From Clostridia bacterium (lineage in GTDB: Bacteria > Bacillota > Clostridia > Christensenellales > Aristaeellaceae): a stretch of DNA of 64,000 nt. Below are positions 32,920 through 41,752 of this stretch, one piece after another. The notes beneath the pieces are model-generated. The model was not told where the DNA came from. It saw only the letters and a list, made by a program, of their open reading frames with translations, and made no database searches. Within the stretch, counting starts at the first letter, position 1, and each line of letters starts with the position of its first letter. The position numbers were made by a program, and so were the translations under genes. Where the stretch lies: positions 62,001 to 126,000 of the forward strand of contig JAFXQO010000062.1 of NCBI GenBank assembly GCA_017527065.1, written 5' to 3'.

Positions 32920-32935
32920 CACGGCTCGCGCCGTG
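32920..32935 (-). promoter_or_regulatory. Intercistronic hairpin before binding-protein gene 1
   Basis: CACGGC-N4-GCCGTG between the permease and binding-protein genes. A similar hairpin precedes the binding protein of cassette 2. It is probably an mRNA-stability element that lets the binding protein be made in excess. Confidence 0.4.
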
Positions 32936-32951
32936 GTCATAACGGAATTCA

Positions 32952-33866
32952 TCAGCCCTTGATGGAGCCGATCATGACGCCGGTGGCGAAGTACTTCTGA
33001 ATGAAGGGATACACGCACAGGATCGGCACCGTGGCCACCACGATCAGGCAGTACTTGAGCAGGTCGCTCATGCCCTGCTTGGCCGCCAGCAGCTCGGGGT
33101 CGATGCCGGTGGATTCGTTCATGGTGTTCGCAACCAGGATCTCGCGCAGGAACAGCTGCAGCGGGTACTTCGTGCGGTCGGAGAGATACAGGAGCGCGTT
33201 GAAGTAGGCGTTCCAGTGGCCCACGGCGTAGTACAGCGCCAGCACGGCCAGCACCGCCTTCGACAGCGGCAGCACCATCTGGAAGAAGAAGCGGGTGTTG
33301 GTCGCGCCGTCCACCTGGCAGGCCTCGTAGAGCTCGTAGGGAATGCTGCTCTGGATGAAGGTGCGGGCGATGATCAGGTTGTAAACCGAGATGAGGCCCG
33401 GGATGATCATGACCGCGCGGGTGTTGATGATGTGCAGGTTCTTCATCAGCATGTAGTTGGGGATCATGCCGCCGTTGAAGAACATGGTGAAGGTGAAGAT
33501 CATCATGATCGCGTTCTTGCCGGGCAGGTTGCGCCGGGAGAGCGGATACGCCGCGACCATGGTGAAGAACACGTTCAGCGCGGTGGCGACCACGGTGTAG
33601 AAGATGGTGTTGCCATAGCCGATCCAGATGTTCTGGTTCTTGAAAACCTCCTGGTAGCCCTCCAGGCTGAAATCCACCGGATACAGCCAGACCCTGCCCG
33701 ACAGGATGGCCCTGCCGGAGGAGAAGGAGGCCGAAAGCACGTAGATCAGCGGATAGAGCACCACGATGGTGATGAGCGTCAGCACGATGTTGACGACGGT
33801 GTAGAAGATCTTGTCATCGCGGGAGAGCTCGATTTTCTTATTGCGCTTGTTGACAAATTCAGCCAT
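32952..33866 (-). CDS. Sugar ABC transporter permease (LplC type), cassette 1
   Basis: 304 residues, six membrane helices, MalG/LplC type. The cytoplasmic EAA loop is visible (YEACQVDGATNTRFF, about residue 195), which docks to the ATPase. The start ATG 33866 follows GGAGGTGG. Its gene lies 13 bp after the partner permease and 77 bp before the binding-protein gene. No ATPase is encoded nearby, as is common for this family, which shares an MsmK-like ATPase. Confidence 0.92.
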   Translation of the reverse strand: MAEFVNKRNKKIELSRDDKIFYTVVNIVLTLITIVVLYPLIYVLSASFSSGRAILSGRVWLYPVDFSLEGYQEVFKNQNIWIGYGNTIFYTVVATALNVFFTMVAAYPLSRRNLPGKNAIMMIFTFTMFFNGGMIPNYMLMKNLHIINTRAVMIIPGLISVYNLIIARTFIQSSIPYELYEACQVDGATNTRFFFQMVLPLSKAVLAVLALYYAVGHWNAYFNALLYLSDRTKYPLQLFLREILVANTMNESTGIDPELLAAKQGMSDLLKYCLIVVATVPILCVYPFIQKYFATGVMIGSIKG

Positions 33867-33879
33867 TCTTTCCACCTCC

Positions 33880-34842
33880 TTACCACAGCGACGTGTCGGT
33901 CACTTTTTTGGAAATCGCGTTCACGACGACCAGCATGATCAGGTTGATGACGGCGTTGAACAGGTCGATGGCCGTGGCGTAGGAGAAATCGCCCGTGCCG
34001 GAGGTCATGCCGACGTAATAGACGTAGGTCGATATGATCTCTGACGTCGACTTGTTCAGGTTGTTCTGCATGAGGTAGGCCTTCTCGAAGCCGATCGACA
34101 TGATCCGGCCGGCGTTCATGATCAGGAGGATGATGGCCGTGGGCAGGATGGTGGGGAAGTCGATGTGGATCACGCGCTTATAGCGGCTGGCGCCGTCGAT
34201 CTGCGCGGCCTCGTGCAGCTCCGTATCCACCGCGGAAAGCGCCGCCAGGTAAATGATGGACGACCAGCCCATGTTCTGCCACACGCCGCTCCACACGTAC
34301 AGGTGGCGGAACAGGCCGGCCTGGCCCATCAGATCCTTCGGCGCCTTGCCATCGTGGAAGGACTGGTAAATGATGCCGTACATGCCGATGCGGGGGTTCA
34401 GGATGGCGATCAGCATGCCGACGAGGACGACCGTGGAGATGAAGTGGGGCATGTAGCTGATCATCTGGATGGTCATCTTGAAGCGCTTGTTGCGCAGCAC
34501 GTTCAGCGCCAGAGCCAGGATGATCGGGATCGGGAAGCTGGCAAACAGACCGTACAGCGACAGGATGATCGTGTTGGGCACGATCGTCTTGAACTGGGGC
34601 GACTTGAAGAACTTCTGGAACTGCGCGAAGCCGACCCACTTGCTTCCCCAGATACCGTCGACGATGCGGTACTTGCGGAACGCGATCTGCACGCCGATCA
34701 TCGGGACATAGTGAAAAATGATGATGAACGCGACGGGGATCAGAAGGAACAGGTAGAGCTCCCAGCTCTGCTTCGCCAGCCTGATGGTACTCTGCCGGGC
34801 CTTCTGTTTGGCCGTCAGCGCCGGTTTGCCGGTTTGTGCCAT
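33880..34842 (-). CDS. Sugar ABC transporter permease (LplB type), cassette 1
   Basis: 320 residues, six membrane helices, first gene of the cassette. The N-terminal FHYVPMIGVQIAFRKYRI and the EAA loop HEAAQIDGASRYKR (about residue 213) are typical of LplB permeases. It forms a heterodimeric channel with the next gene product. GGAGGCG precedes ATG 34842. The upstream region holds a TATAAT box and a set of 11-bp-spaced direct repeats. Confidence 0.92.
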   Translation of the reverse strand: MAQTGKPALTAKQKARQSTIRLAKQSWELYLFLLIPVAFIIIFHYVPMIGVQIAFRKYRIVDGIWGSKWVGFAQFQKFFKSPQFKTIVPNTIILSLYGLFASFPIPIILALALNVLRNKRFKMTIQMISYMPHFISTVVLVGMLIAILNPRIGMYGIIYQSFHDGKAPKDLMGQAGLFRHLYVWSGVWQNMGWSSIIYLAALSAVDTELHEAAQIDGASRYKRVIHIDFPTILPTAIILLIMNAGRIMSIGFEKAYLMQNNLNKSTSEIISTYVYYVGMTSGTGDFSYATAIDLFNAVINLIMLVVVNAISKKVTDTSLW

Positions 34843-34943
34843 GACATCGCCTCCAAAATTATTACTTCGGTCAGTTCACGCAGATTATACGATTGAACTA
34901 TATCAAGATAATATCATAGATGAACATGAAAATCAAGCGCTAT

Positions 34944-34971
34944 TTAACATTTCCCTCACAGTTTCCTCACA
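34944..34971. promoter_or_regulatory. Tandem hexamers with 11-bp period (OmpR/PhoP-like operator)
   Basis: TTAACA (34944-34949), CTCACA (34955-34960) and CTCACA (34966-34971), each separated by 5 bp. This spacing is that of OmpR-family response regulators, for example the TTAACA-N5 pattern of the Bacillus PhoP box. It is a candidate activator site for cassette 1. Confidence 0.4.
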
Positions 34972-35047
34972 GTTCCCGTTTTCCGCGCCCGCGCCCGGCG
35001 CTTTTTCGCCGCGCCTTTGGGAATTTCGTGAATTTTCTGAAAGGGTG

Positions 35048-35076
35048 TTGCAATCCATCATGGATTATTGTAAAAT
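35048..35076 (+). promoter_or_regulatory. Promoter of the DUF3048 gene with internal palindrome
   Basis: TTGCAA (35048-35053), 17-bp spacer, TAAAAT (35071-35076). The spacer contains AATCCAT-C-ATGGATT, a perfect 7-1-7 palindrome suited to repressor binding between -35 and -10. Confidence 0.6.
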
Positions 35077-35149
35077 TTTATATACTGATGATTATGCGCC
35101 CGCCGCGGTACGCGCCGGCGGGCCGACTTGACGCCGAAGGAGTGATTCC

Positions 35150-36127
35150 GTGAAAAGAACCGCGTGCGCGCTCATCGCGCTGCTCATTTTTCTTTCAGCC
35201 GCGGCGCTGGCCGAGGACGCGGCCGTCAGCTATTCCCTGACCACCGGCATGCCCACCGACCAGACCAGCCAGAAGCTGATCGCCGTGCTGTTTGACAACG
35301 ACGAGGCGGCCCGCCCGCAGGCGCACATGGCGGAAGCCGACGTCGTCTATGAGGCGGAAATCTCCGGCGACGGCCGCACGGCTTACACGGCGATCTACAA
35401 CGCCACCGTGCCCGAGACGGTCGAGGCCGTAAGCGAGGCGCGCATACTGAATGTCGACATCGCGCTGGACTGGGGCGCGACGCTCGTCCACGTGAGCGGC
35501 CAGCGGCTGGCCGGCTCCAGCGTATACGACTACATCAACACCATCGGCCTATTGAACAGCCGCTACGACGGCCTGACCGACTCGATGTATTTCCATCGGA
35601 ACACCGCCCGCGTCGCCCCGCACAACGCCGTGTGCCTGCTGGGCAACCTTGCCCTCCGGCTCACCGACGACGCCATGGCGGCCCGCTCCCCCTTCAGCTT
35701 CAGCGCCAGCGATTTCACCCAGAAGGGCGAGAGCGTGAGCATTATGCGCGTGCGCTACGACGAGGCGGGCAATTACTATCCATCTTTCCAGTACAACCAG
35801 GACGACGGGCTATACTACCGCTTCTACAACCGCGCCCGGCAGGAGGACGGCTCCGGCCTGCGCTACACCTGCTCGAACGTCATCGTGATGCAGGCCGACT
35901 ATACCTGGTATGAGGCCGACGCCCAGCGGCCCATCGTCGCCCTGACGGGCACGAACGCCTGCGACTACTTCATCGGCGGCCGCCATTTCACCGGCACCTG
36001 GGCGCGCAGCGAGGTAGGCGCGGCCACCACCTATTACGACGACGAGGGCAACATCGTGCTCTTCCAGCCGGGCAAGACGTTTGTGCAGATCATCCGGGCG
36101 GCGGATCAGCTGGAGATCGTCCGCTGA
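35150..36127 (+). CDS. DUF3048 (YerB-like) secreted protein
   Basis: 325 residues from a GTG start with an AAGGAG site. The signal peptide is MKRTACALIALLIFLSAAAL, cleaved after ALA; unlike YerB there is no lipobox. DUF3048 hallmarks are present: RPQAHMAEADVVYE (about 61-75), PETVEAVSEARI (VGPVRSAR-like), HRNTARVAPHN and GKTFVQII near the end. YerB-like proteins are cell-surface proteins of uncertain function. Its palindrome-bearing promoter implies single-operator repression. The GNAT gene follows at 29 bp. Confidence 0.85.
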   Translation: MKRTACALIALLIFLSAAALAEDAAVSYSLTTGMPTDQTSQKLIAVLFDNDEAARPQAHMAEADVVYEAEISGDGRTAYTAIYNATVPETVEAVSEARILNVDIALDWGATLVHVSGQRLAGSSVYDYINTIGLLNSRYDGLTDSMYFHRNTARVAPHNAVCLLGNLALRLTDDAMAARSPFSFSASDFTQKGESVSIMRVRYDEAGNYYPSFQYNQDDGLYYRFYNRARQEDGSGLRYTCSNVIVMQADYTWYEADAQRPIVALTGTNACDYFIGGRHFTGTWARSEVGAATTYYDDEGNIVLFQPGKTFVQIIRAADQLEIVR

Positions 36128-36156
36128 AAACATGACAGAAGAAAGGAAATGAGCAC

Positions 36157-37287
36157 ATGAAACAGACGGATTACGTCGTCGCGACGCCCGCCGACCGGGA
36201 GGAAGTCGTCGATTTTGCAAACTACGTGTTTTCCCAGGCGCACCGGCCCCATGATTTCAAGACGCTGCTGCCCAAGGCCTACGCAGACCACCTGCCGGAG
36301 CTGGGCGCGAAGCATTACCTGGCCAAGCAGGAGGGGCGCATCCGCGCGCTGGTGGCCGACCGCATGATCGACATGCGCTTGCTGGACGACACCCTCCGCG
36401 TGGGCTGCGTGGGCACGGTGTCCGTGCATCCCTATTCCCGCAGCGAGGGCCACATGATGCGGCTGATGACCATGATGCTGGAGGACGCCCGGGCCGAGGG
36501 CCTCGACCTGCTCATGCTGGGCGGCATCCGCCAGCGTTACAATTACTTCGGCTTCGAGCAGGCCGGGTGGATGTACCGCTTCGGCATCGAGGAGCCCGCC
36601 GTGCGCCACGCCCTGGCGGATGTGGACACGGGGAACGTGCGCTTCTCCGAACTGACCGAGGACAACCCGGCGGAGGTGGATTTCGCCTGCGCGCTGGCGG
36701 CCCGGCTGCCCGTGGCGGGCGCGCGGCCGCGGGATCGGTTCCTGGACATCATGCACTCCTGGCACAGCGGCTGCCGCCTCATCCGCGTCGACGGCGAGAT
36801 GGCAGGCTACGTCATGGGCGGGGACGATGAAATCGCCCTGCTTAACGAGGACGACCTGCCCCGCGTGATCAAGGCCCTGTTCACGCAGGACAAGCCGGAC
36901 CGCCTCTCCCTGGCCTGCGGCGCCCACGAGACGCGGCGCATCGCGATCCTGGCGGACATCTGCTCGCACCGCGCCATGGGCAGCGCGGAGATGATCAACG
37001 TGCTGAACTGGCCGCGCGTGCTGGCGGCTCTTTTGAAGCTCAAAGCCGGCTTCCTGGCCCTGGAGGACGGCGCGTTCACGCTCGCCATCGGCGACGCGCC
37101 CTCGATCACCATTCGCGTTTCGGGCGGCGCGCCGTCCGTGGCGGAGGAGGGCCTGGCTCCCGACCTCAGCCTGACGCACCTGCAGGCTCAGCGGAAGCTG
37201 TTCGGCCTGGAGGCCTTCGCGCTGGGCAGCGCGTATAAAAATTGGTTCCCCCTGCCCTTCTCCGTGTCCCCGGCGGATACGTTCTAA
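36157..37287 (+). CDS. GNAT acetyltransferase of the Eis-like family with SCP2 C-domain
   Basis: 376 residues. Two GNAT-related lobes are followed by a C-terminal sterol-carrier-protein-like domain (from about 290, INVLNWPRVLAAL...GDAPSITIRV). The acetyl-CoA region is VGCVGTVSVHPYSRSEGHM. Eis-like enzymes acetylate multiple amines on aminoglycosides or lysine side chains; the natural substrate here is unknown. The start ATG 36157 follows AAAGGAAA. It lies in an operon with DUF3048 upstream and the beta-helix protein downstream (51-bp gap). Confidence 0.85.
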   Translation: MKQTDYVVATPADREEVVDFANYVFSQAHRPHDFKTLLPKAYADHLPELGAKHYLAKQEGRIRALVADRMIDMRLLDDTLRVGCVGTVSVHPYSRSEGHMMRLMTMMLEDARAEGLDLLMLGGIRQRYNYFGFEQAGWMYRFGIEEPAVRHALADVDTGNVRFSELTEDNPAEVDFACALAARLPVAGARPRDRFLDIMHSWHSGCRLIRVDGEMAGYVMGGDDEIALLNEDDLPRVIKALFTQDKPDRLSLACGAHETRRIAILADICSHRAMGSAEMINVLNWPRVLAALLKLKAGFLALEDGAFTLAIGDAPSITIRVSGGAPSVAEEGLAPDLSLTHLQAQRKLFGLEAFALGSAYKNWFPLPFSVSPADTF

Positions 37288-37338
37288 AAAAGGAAGGCGC
37301 GGCCTGCGCGCGGACGCAGCGGAAAGGAGCGATACGCC

Positions 37339-39453
37339 ATGTCTTTCATCGACCGCCTCAGCCGGTACAACCCCGCCCCCTACCCCATCCTCCCCGGCGA
37401 TTTCTACGTGTCACCCTCGGGCAGCGACGGGGCGGACGGCTCGTTTGAGCATCCCTTCGCCACAGTCGAGCGGGCGGTCCTGGCCGTGCGCGCGGTCAAG
37501 GCGGCGCGGCGCGGCGTCACCGTGTGCGTGCGGGCGGGCGAATACCGCACGGACGGCATTGCCCTCGCAGAGGAGGACTCCGGCAGCGCCGAATGCCCCA
37601 TCGTCTACCGCGCATACGGCGACGGCGAAGTGATCCTGAACGGCGGCGTCACGCTCGATTCCGATGGCTTCAAGCCGGTCTCCGGCGCGGCGAAGGAGCG
37701 GCTGCGCGGCGAGGCGAAGGAGCGCGTGGTGACGTTCGACCTCGCGCGCTGCGGGCTCGGCCCGGCGGACTGGGGCTCCGTCTGCCCCGTCGGCGCGTTC
37801 GGCACGGAAGACAAATACGACGCCCACCGGCCCGGCGAGAACTGCGAGCTGTTCGTGAACGGGCGGCGCATGGCGCTCGCCCGCTACCCCAGCGAGGGCT
37901 TTTTGCGGCTGGCCGCGGTGGCGGACGTGGGCGACTGCTTCGAGTTTCCCGAGCAGAACTACGATTACAGCTGGAACGACCGCCGCAACCACAGGGGCGG
38001 CCGGTATATCATGGACAAGGAGACCGCCGCCCGCCTGAAAACCTGGAAGAGCCTCGACGGCGTGTGGGCTTACGGCTACTTCTACCACGACTGGGCCGAT
38101 TCCTCCACGCCCGTGGCGGGGTTCGACCTGGAACACCGGGCCTTCCTCCCGGCTTACGTGAGCCGCTACGGCGCGAAAAAAGACGCGCTGTACCGCTTCT
38201 TCAACGTGCTGGACGAACTGACAGAGCCCGGCGAGTGGTATCTCGACCGGGAGAACGGCATCCTGTACCTCTATCCGCCCGTGCCGCTGGCGCAGGCCCG
38301 CGTGGAGCTGACCGTCACGCGGCGCAGCGTGATCCAGGCTGAAAACGTGAACCACGTGACCTTCGAGGGATTCACCCTCAAGGGCACCCGGGGCGACGCC
38401 GTCACCCTGCGCGGAGACGACAACGCGCTGCGCCGCCTCACCGTCACCGGCGTGATGGGCAACGCCGTGGAGGTGGAAGGACGCCGCAACCTCGTGACGG
38501 AATGCGACATCTCGCACACCGGCCGGGGCGGCATCCACCTGAAGGGCGGCGACCGGGAAACCCTCTCCCCCGGCGGGAACCGCGCGGACAACAACCTCGT
38601 CCACGACTGGGCCGAGGTGTACATGACGTACAACCCCGGCATCAGGCTGAGCGGCGTGGGCAACGCCTGCTCCCATAACGAACTGTACAACGCGCCTCAC
38701 AGCGCGATCATTTACAGCGGCAACGACCACGTGGTCGAGTACAACGTCGTTCACGACGTGGTGCTGCATTCCTCCGACGCCGGCGCGATCTATTCCGGCG
38801 GCGACTGGACCGGGCAGGGCAGCGCGGTGCGCTACAACTGCCTCTGGAACGCGGGCGGCGGCGAGTTCAGGCCGGACGGCATCTACTTCGACGACATGCT
38901 CTCCGGGCAGAGCGCTTACGGGAACCTCATCATCAACGTGAAGAAGAACGGCTTCCTCATCGGCGGCGGCCGCGACAATACCGTCACTAACAACGTCGTC
39001 GTCAACTGCGGCGCGGGCATCAAATACGACGACCGGGGCCGCGACGCCTTCGTGGGCGACGGCTGGGCGCGGGCGGCCGTGATAAACTACGAGACGGGCG
39101 TCATGTGGCGGCGGCTGAGGCAGGTGCCCTACCGCTCCGACATATGGGCGGCGCGCTATCCCGCCCTTTCGCGCGTCTCCCTCGATTTCTCCGATCCGGA
39201 CAACCCCGACTTCCCCGTCAACCCGGCGGGCAGTGTCGTGAAAGACAACATCGTGATCTATGGGAAGAATGATGCGACCGTCATCCGGCCGGACGTCGCG
39301 CGGTTCAGCGACGTATCGCAGAACGCCCTGTTCGAGACCGAGGAGGCGGCAGGTTTCATTCCCGGCGAGTATATTCTGAAAGACGACGCCCCCGCGCTGA
39401 AAGACGCGCCGGAATTCAAAAACCTGCCCATCGGGAAAATGGGCAGGTACTGA
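37339..39453 (+). CDS. Right-handed parallel beta-helix protein (glycosidase-like)
   Basis: 704 residues. No signal peptide is seen, so it is cytoplasmic or exported by another route. The start of the helix, FYVSPSGSDGADGSFEHPFATVERA, matches the family whose known members include GH141 enzymes. Repeated rungs follow, such as NHVTFEGFTLKGTRGDAVTLRGDDN and NNLVHDWAEVYMTYNPG. A polysaccharide lyase or glycosidase role is likely, but I cannot place the catalytic residues. GGAAAGGAG precedes ATG 37339. It may be co-transcribed with the two genes upstream. Confidence 0.82.
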   Translation: MSFIDRLSRYNPAPYPILPGDFYVSPSGSDGADGSFEHPFATVERAVLAVRAVKAARRGVTVCVRAGEYRTDGIALAEEDSGSAECPIVYRAYGDGEVILNGGVTLDSDGFKPVSGAAKERLRGEAKERVVTFDLARCGLGPADWGSVCPVGAFGTEDKYDAHRPGENCELFVNGRRMALARYPSEGFLRLAAVADVGDCFEFPEQNYDYSWNDRRNHRGGRYIMDKETAARLKTWKSLDGVWAYGYFYHDWADSSTPVAGFDLEHRAFLPAYVSRYGAKKDALYRFFNVLDELTEPGEWYLDRENGILYLYPPVPLAQARVELTVTRRSVIQAENVNHVTFEGFTLKGTRGDAVTLRGDDNALRRLTVTGVMGNAVEVEGRRNLVTECDISHTGRGGIHLKGGDRETLSPGGNRADNNLVHDWAEVYMTYNPGIRLSGVGNACSHNELYNAPHSAIIYSGNDHVVEYNVVHDVVLHSSDAGAIYSGGDWTGQGSAVRYNCLWNAGGGEFRPDGIYFDDMLSGQSAYGNLIINVKKNGFLIGGGRDNTVTNNVVVNCGAGIKYDDRGRDAFVGDGWARAAVINYETGVMWRRLRQVPYRSDIWAARYPALSRVSLDFSDPDNPDFPVNPAGSVVKDNIVIYGKNDATVIRPDVARFSDVSQNALFETEEAAGFIPGEYILKDDAPALKDAPEFKNLPIGKMGRY
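39422..39448. terminator. Perfect hairpin at the end of the beta-helix gene
   Basis: ACCTGCCCAT / ATGGGCAGGT, a 10-bp stem with a 7-nt loop, inside the last ten codons and close to the convergent neighbour. There is no U-tract, so it is more likely an mRNA 3' barrier than a strong terminator. Confidence 0.4.
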
Positions 39454-39477
39454 GACCACTGTTCAGAAAGGCGGGCG

Positions 39478-40677
39478 CTAACGCGCTCCGACCGTCAGCG
39501 TGCAGACTTCCTTCTCCCCCGCCAGCGCCTGAACCAGCTCCGGCCGGAACGGAAGGATGAAATCGCGCCGGCTGTCGGGCGCTACGGGCGCGGGAACCGT
39601 CGCGGTTTCGCCCCCGTTCTCGACGCGGCAGGCCGTGATGGGCTCGTCCAGCGGATTCAGGAGCGACACGCGATCCCCCTCGACGAACGCCCACGCCGCC
39701 GCCCCTTCCCGGAACAGACACACGCCGCTCGCGCCGGGCACGGCGCGCACGGCCGCCATGTCGTCCGCCAGGGTGCGGGCGGTAGCCCCCTCATACGCAT
39801 GGACGCCCGTGACGACGGGAACGCCATGGCGCATCGCGCCGCGCGTCACCTCGCCGACCCACGCGGCGTCCTTTCCGTAGGCCAGGCTGTAGGCCATGGG
39901 CAGGAACATGTCCATGAGGGGTGCGAGGCCGGCGTAGCTCTGGCCGTAGTGCAGGTTTGCGAAGGTCAGGTCGTCATAAGCCCCCTCCGGCATCAGCGCG
40001 GCGCTCAGCAGGACGCCGCGTTCCGCGCGCGCGGCCTCGCACAGCGCCCCGGCGAAGCGCAGCACGTTCCGCCGCCGGACATCGGCCAGGCGGACGGCGT
40101 CCGGATCGCCCTGCCGGTACGCCTCGAAGACGGCTTTGCCGTCCGGCGATTCGCCGCAGAAGGTTGCGTCCATCAGGGCCCGGACATGGGCCAGGTCGAC
40201 GCCGCCTTCCGCGTAGCGCCTTTGATCCTCGTCGCTCCAGCCGTATATCAGGTGGTTGTAGCGGATGTAGTCCAGGTGCACGCCGTCCACCTCGTAGCGG
40301 CGCAGCATGTCGGCGAGCACGTCCTGCATGAAGCGCGTATACGCCGCGTCGCTGATGCTCACGATGCCCCGGTTCCGGCCTTTTGTGTAGTGACACAAGC
40401 CGGATTCGGGGTGTTCGTTTTTGTAGCGCTCGTCCGAGGCGGAGGTGAACCAGGCGTGCAGCCGCAGGCCCCGCCGGTGGGCGGCGTCCAGCGCCTCGCG
40501 CAGCAGGTCCCGCTCCGCCTGCATGGGCGGCGCGAGCGGCGTCAGAAACGCGGTCTGCCCGCTCAGGCCCTTGGTCAGGAAAAACACGTCCGTCACGCCC
40601 GCCTGGCGGCACGCCTCGAACACGGCCTCCGCTCCCCGGCGGCGAAGGCTTTCCGGCCACATCCATACGCACATCAT
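39478..40677 (-). CDS. GHL10-type (DUF187-like) glycoside hydrolase
   Basis: 399 residues. TIM-barrel features include VTDVFFLTKGLSGQ, RGLRLHAWF, the conserved GVHLDYIRY (about residue 155) and FLPMAYSLAYG. Related proteins are glycosyl-hydrolase-like enzymes often found with polysaccharide loci. No signal peptide is present. The last ~60 residues form a small beta domain. ATG 40677 follows GAGGTG; a TTG two codons upstream and an ATG one codon later are alternatives. It is the last gene of the second transport operon, 18 bp after the UroD-like gene. Confidence 0.75.
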   Translation of the reverse strand: MMCVWMWPESLRRRGAEAVFEACRQAGVTDVFFLTKGLSGQTAFLTPLAPPMQAERDLLREALDAAHRRGLRLHAWFTSASDERYKNEHPESGLCHYTKGRNRGIVSISDAAYTRFMQDVLADMLRRYEVDGVHLDYIRYNHLIYGWSDEDQRRYAEGGVDLAHVRALMDATFCGESPDGKAVFEAYRQGDPDAVRLADVRRRNVLRFAGALCEAARAERGVLLSAALMPEGAYDDLTFANLHYGQSYAGLAPLMDMFLPMAYSLAYGKDAAWVGEVTRGAMRHGVPVVTGVHAYEGATARTLADDMAAVRAVPGASGVCLFREGAAAWAFVEGDRVSLLNPLDEPITACRVENGGETATVPAPVAPDSRRDFILPFRPELVQALAGEKEVCTLTVGAR

Positions 40678-40695
40678 GGACAAACACCTCGCCTC

Positions 40696-41661
40696 TTATC
40701 CCTTATAATGCCTGTATTTTTCAGCCGCGTCCAGCACGGCCGCCATGTTTTCCAGCGGTATCTCGTAGTTCAGCTCCACGCTCAGACCCAGTCCGCCCTG
40801 GGGCAGGTAAAGGCTCTCCACGGCCTCGGCCACATGGTCCCAGATCTGCGAGCGCGTCCCCACCGGGAAGAGCTGACGGTCCAGGTCGAGGTTGATGGGA
40901 ATGATATGCTCCTTCCGGCAGACACGCACCAGGTTATCCAGTCCGTTCGCGCGGAACTGGGGGTTGATGATGTCCACGCCGCACTCCACGAGGTCGGGCA
41001 TGATCTCCCAGATGCAGCCGTCGGTGTGCATGTAGACGAGCTGCGAGGGCTTGTAGGCCTTGATGAGGCCATACAGCTTGCGGAAGCACGGCTTCAGGTA
41101 TTTGCGCCAGCGCGCCGCGCCGATGGCCAGGCCCTTCTGAGTGCCCAGGTCGTCCCCGAAATACACCAGATCGCCCATGCGCGGCAGGATGGCCGCCACC
41201 TGGTAGAGGTTGTATTCGAGCACCTTATCGATGAGCGTCGTGATGGTCTCGCCTTCCTCGGCGAACCAGACCATGACGTTCTCGAAGCCGCACAGGTCCA
41301 GCAGGCGCAGGTACATGAAGCCGTGGGGCAGCCGCCCGTCGCGGCAGGCGGGAATTTTCAGGCTGAACACGTCCTCCTCGGAGTTCACCGGATGGCCCAC
41401 CACGATGGCCTCGTTGCCCGCGTGCTCGTTGTGCCACTCGCAGCCCCATTCGTCGATGTACACGCCCTGGCGGTAGCTGGCCGGGAGATTCTCCGCCACG
41501 CGGCTTAAATCCATCTTCATGCCGCCGAAGAACTGAGGATACTGGTCGACCAGCCTTTGAAGCTCCTCGCCGTATTTCATCCACGCGGCGGGCAGGATGC
41601 CTACGGAAACGGGGATCGTATCGGGTGATTCCATTTTGATCGCCTGAATGAGATCGGACAT
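40696..41661 (-). CDS. Uroporphyrinogen-decarboxylase-like protein
   Basis: 321 residues of a UroD/MtaA-type TIM barrel (GDDLGTQKGLAIG near 155, YMHTDGCIWEIMPDLVECGVDIINPQ near 200). Members of this broad family include heme-pathway UroD and corrinoid methyltransferases, but those in sugar-transport loci have no agreed activity. The chosen ATG 41661 has GGGGGAGAT 7 bp upstream. It sits between the binding protein and a GHL10 protein, so a role in a methylated or modified sugar is possible, which is a guess. The strong hairpin upstream suggests a lower expression level than the binding protein. Confidence 0.8.
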   Translation of the reverse strand: MSDLIQAIKMESPDTIPVSVGILPAAWMKYGEELQRLVDQYPQFFGGMKMDLSRVAENLPASYRQGVYIDEWGCEWHNEHAGNEAIVVGHPVNSEEDVFSLKIPACRDGRLPHGFMYLRLLDLCGFENVMVWFAEEGETITTLIDKVLEYNLYQVAAILPRMGDLVYFGDDLGTQKGLAIGAARWRKYLKPCFRKLYGLIKAYKPSQLVYMHTDGCIWEIMPDLVECGVDIINPQFRANGLDNLVRVCRKEHIIPINLDLDRQLFPVGTRSQIWDHVAEAVESLYLPQGGLGLSVELNYEIPLENMAAVLDAAEKYRHYKG

Positions 41662-41684
41662 AGCGCTTATCTCCCCCATTATTG

Positions 41685-41716
41685 AGGGGAGCCGCCGCAA
41701 ATGCGGCGGCTCCCCT
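41685..41716 (-). promoter_or_regulatory. Strong intercistronic hairpin after binding-protein gene 2
   Basis: A 14-15 bp perfect stem, AGGGGAGCCGCCGCA / TGCGGCGGCTCCCCT, lies between the binding-protein and UroD-like genes. The U-tract is missing, so it probably blocks 3' decay of the binding-protein mRNA or allows only partial termination. Confidence 0.7.
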
Positions 41717-41752
41717 GCGGATGTTGCGTCAATAATTCAAATCAAATCTGAA

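Larger units (their letters stand above)
34843..35149. promoter_or_regulatory. Divergent regulatory region (lpl cassette 1 / DUF3048)
   Basis: 307 bp without a gene, AT-rich against its surroundings. It contains a TATAAT on the minus strand (34889-34884) for cassette 1 with a poor -35. Three hexamers, TTAACA, CTCACA and CTCACA (34944-34971), have exactly 5-bp gaps. The DUF3048 promoter TTGCAA-17-TAAAAT (35048-35076) has a 7-1-7 palindrome in its spacer. Confidence 0.6.

Noticed and set aside
39422..39448. Hairpin at the end of the beta-helix gene as a standard terminator
   Set aside because: It lies inside the coding region and lacks a U-tract, so it is recorded only as a low-confidence barrier.
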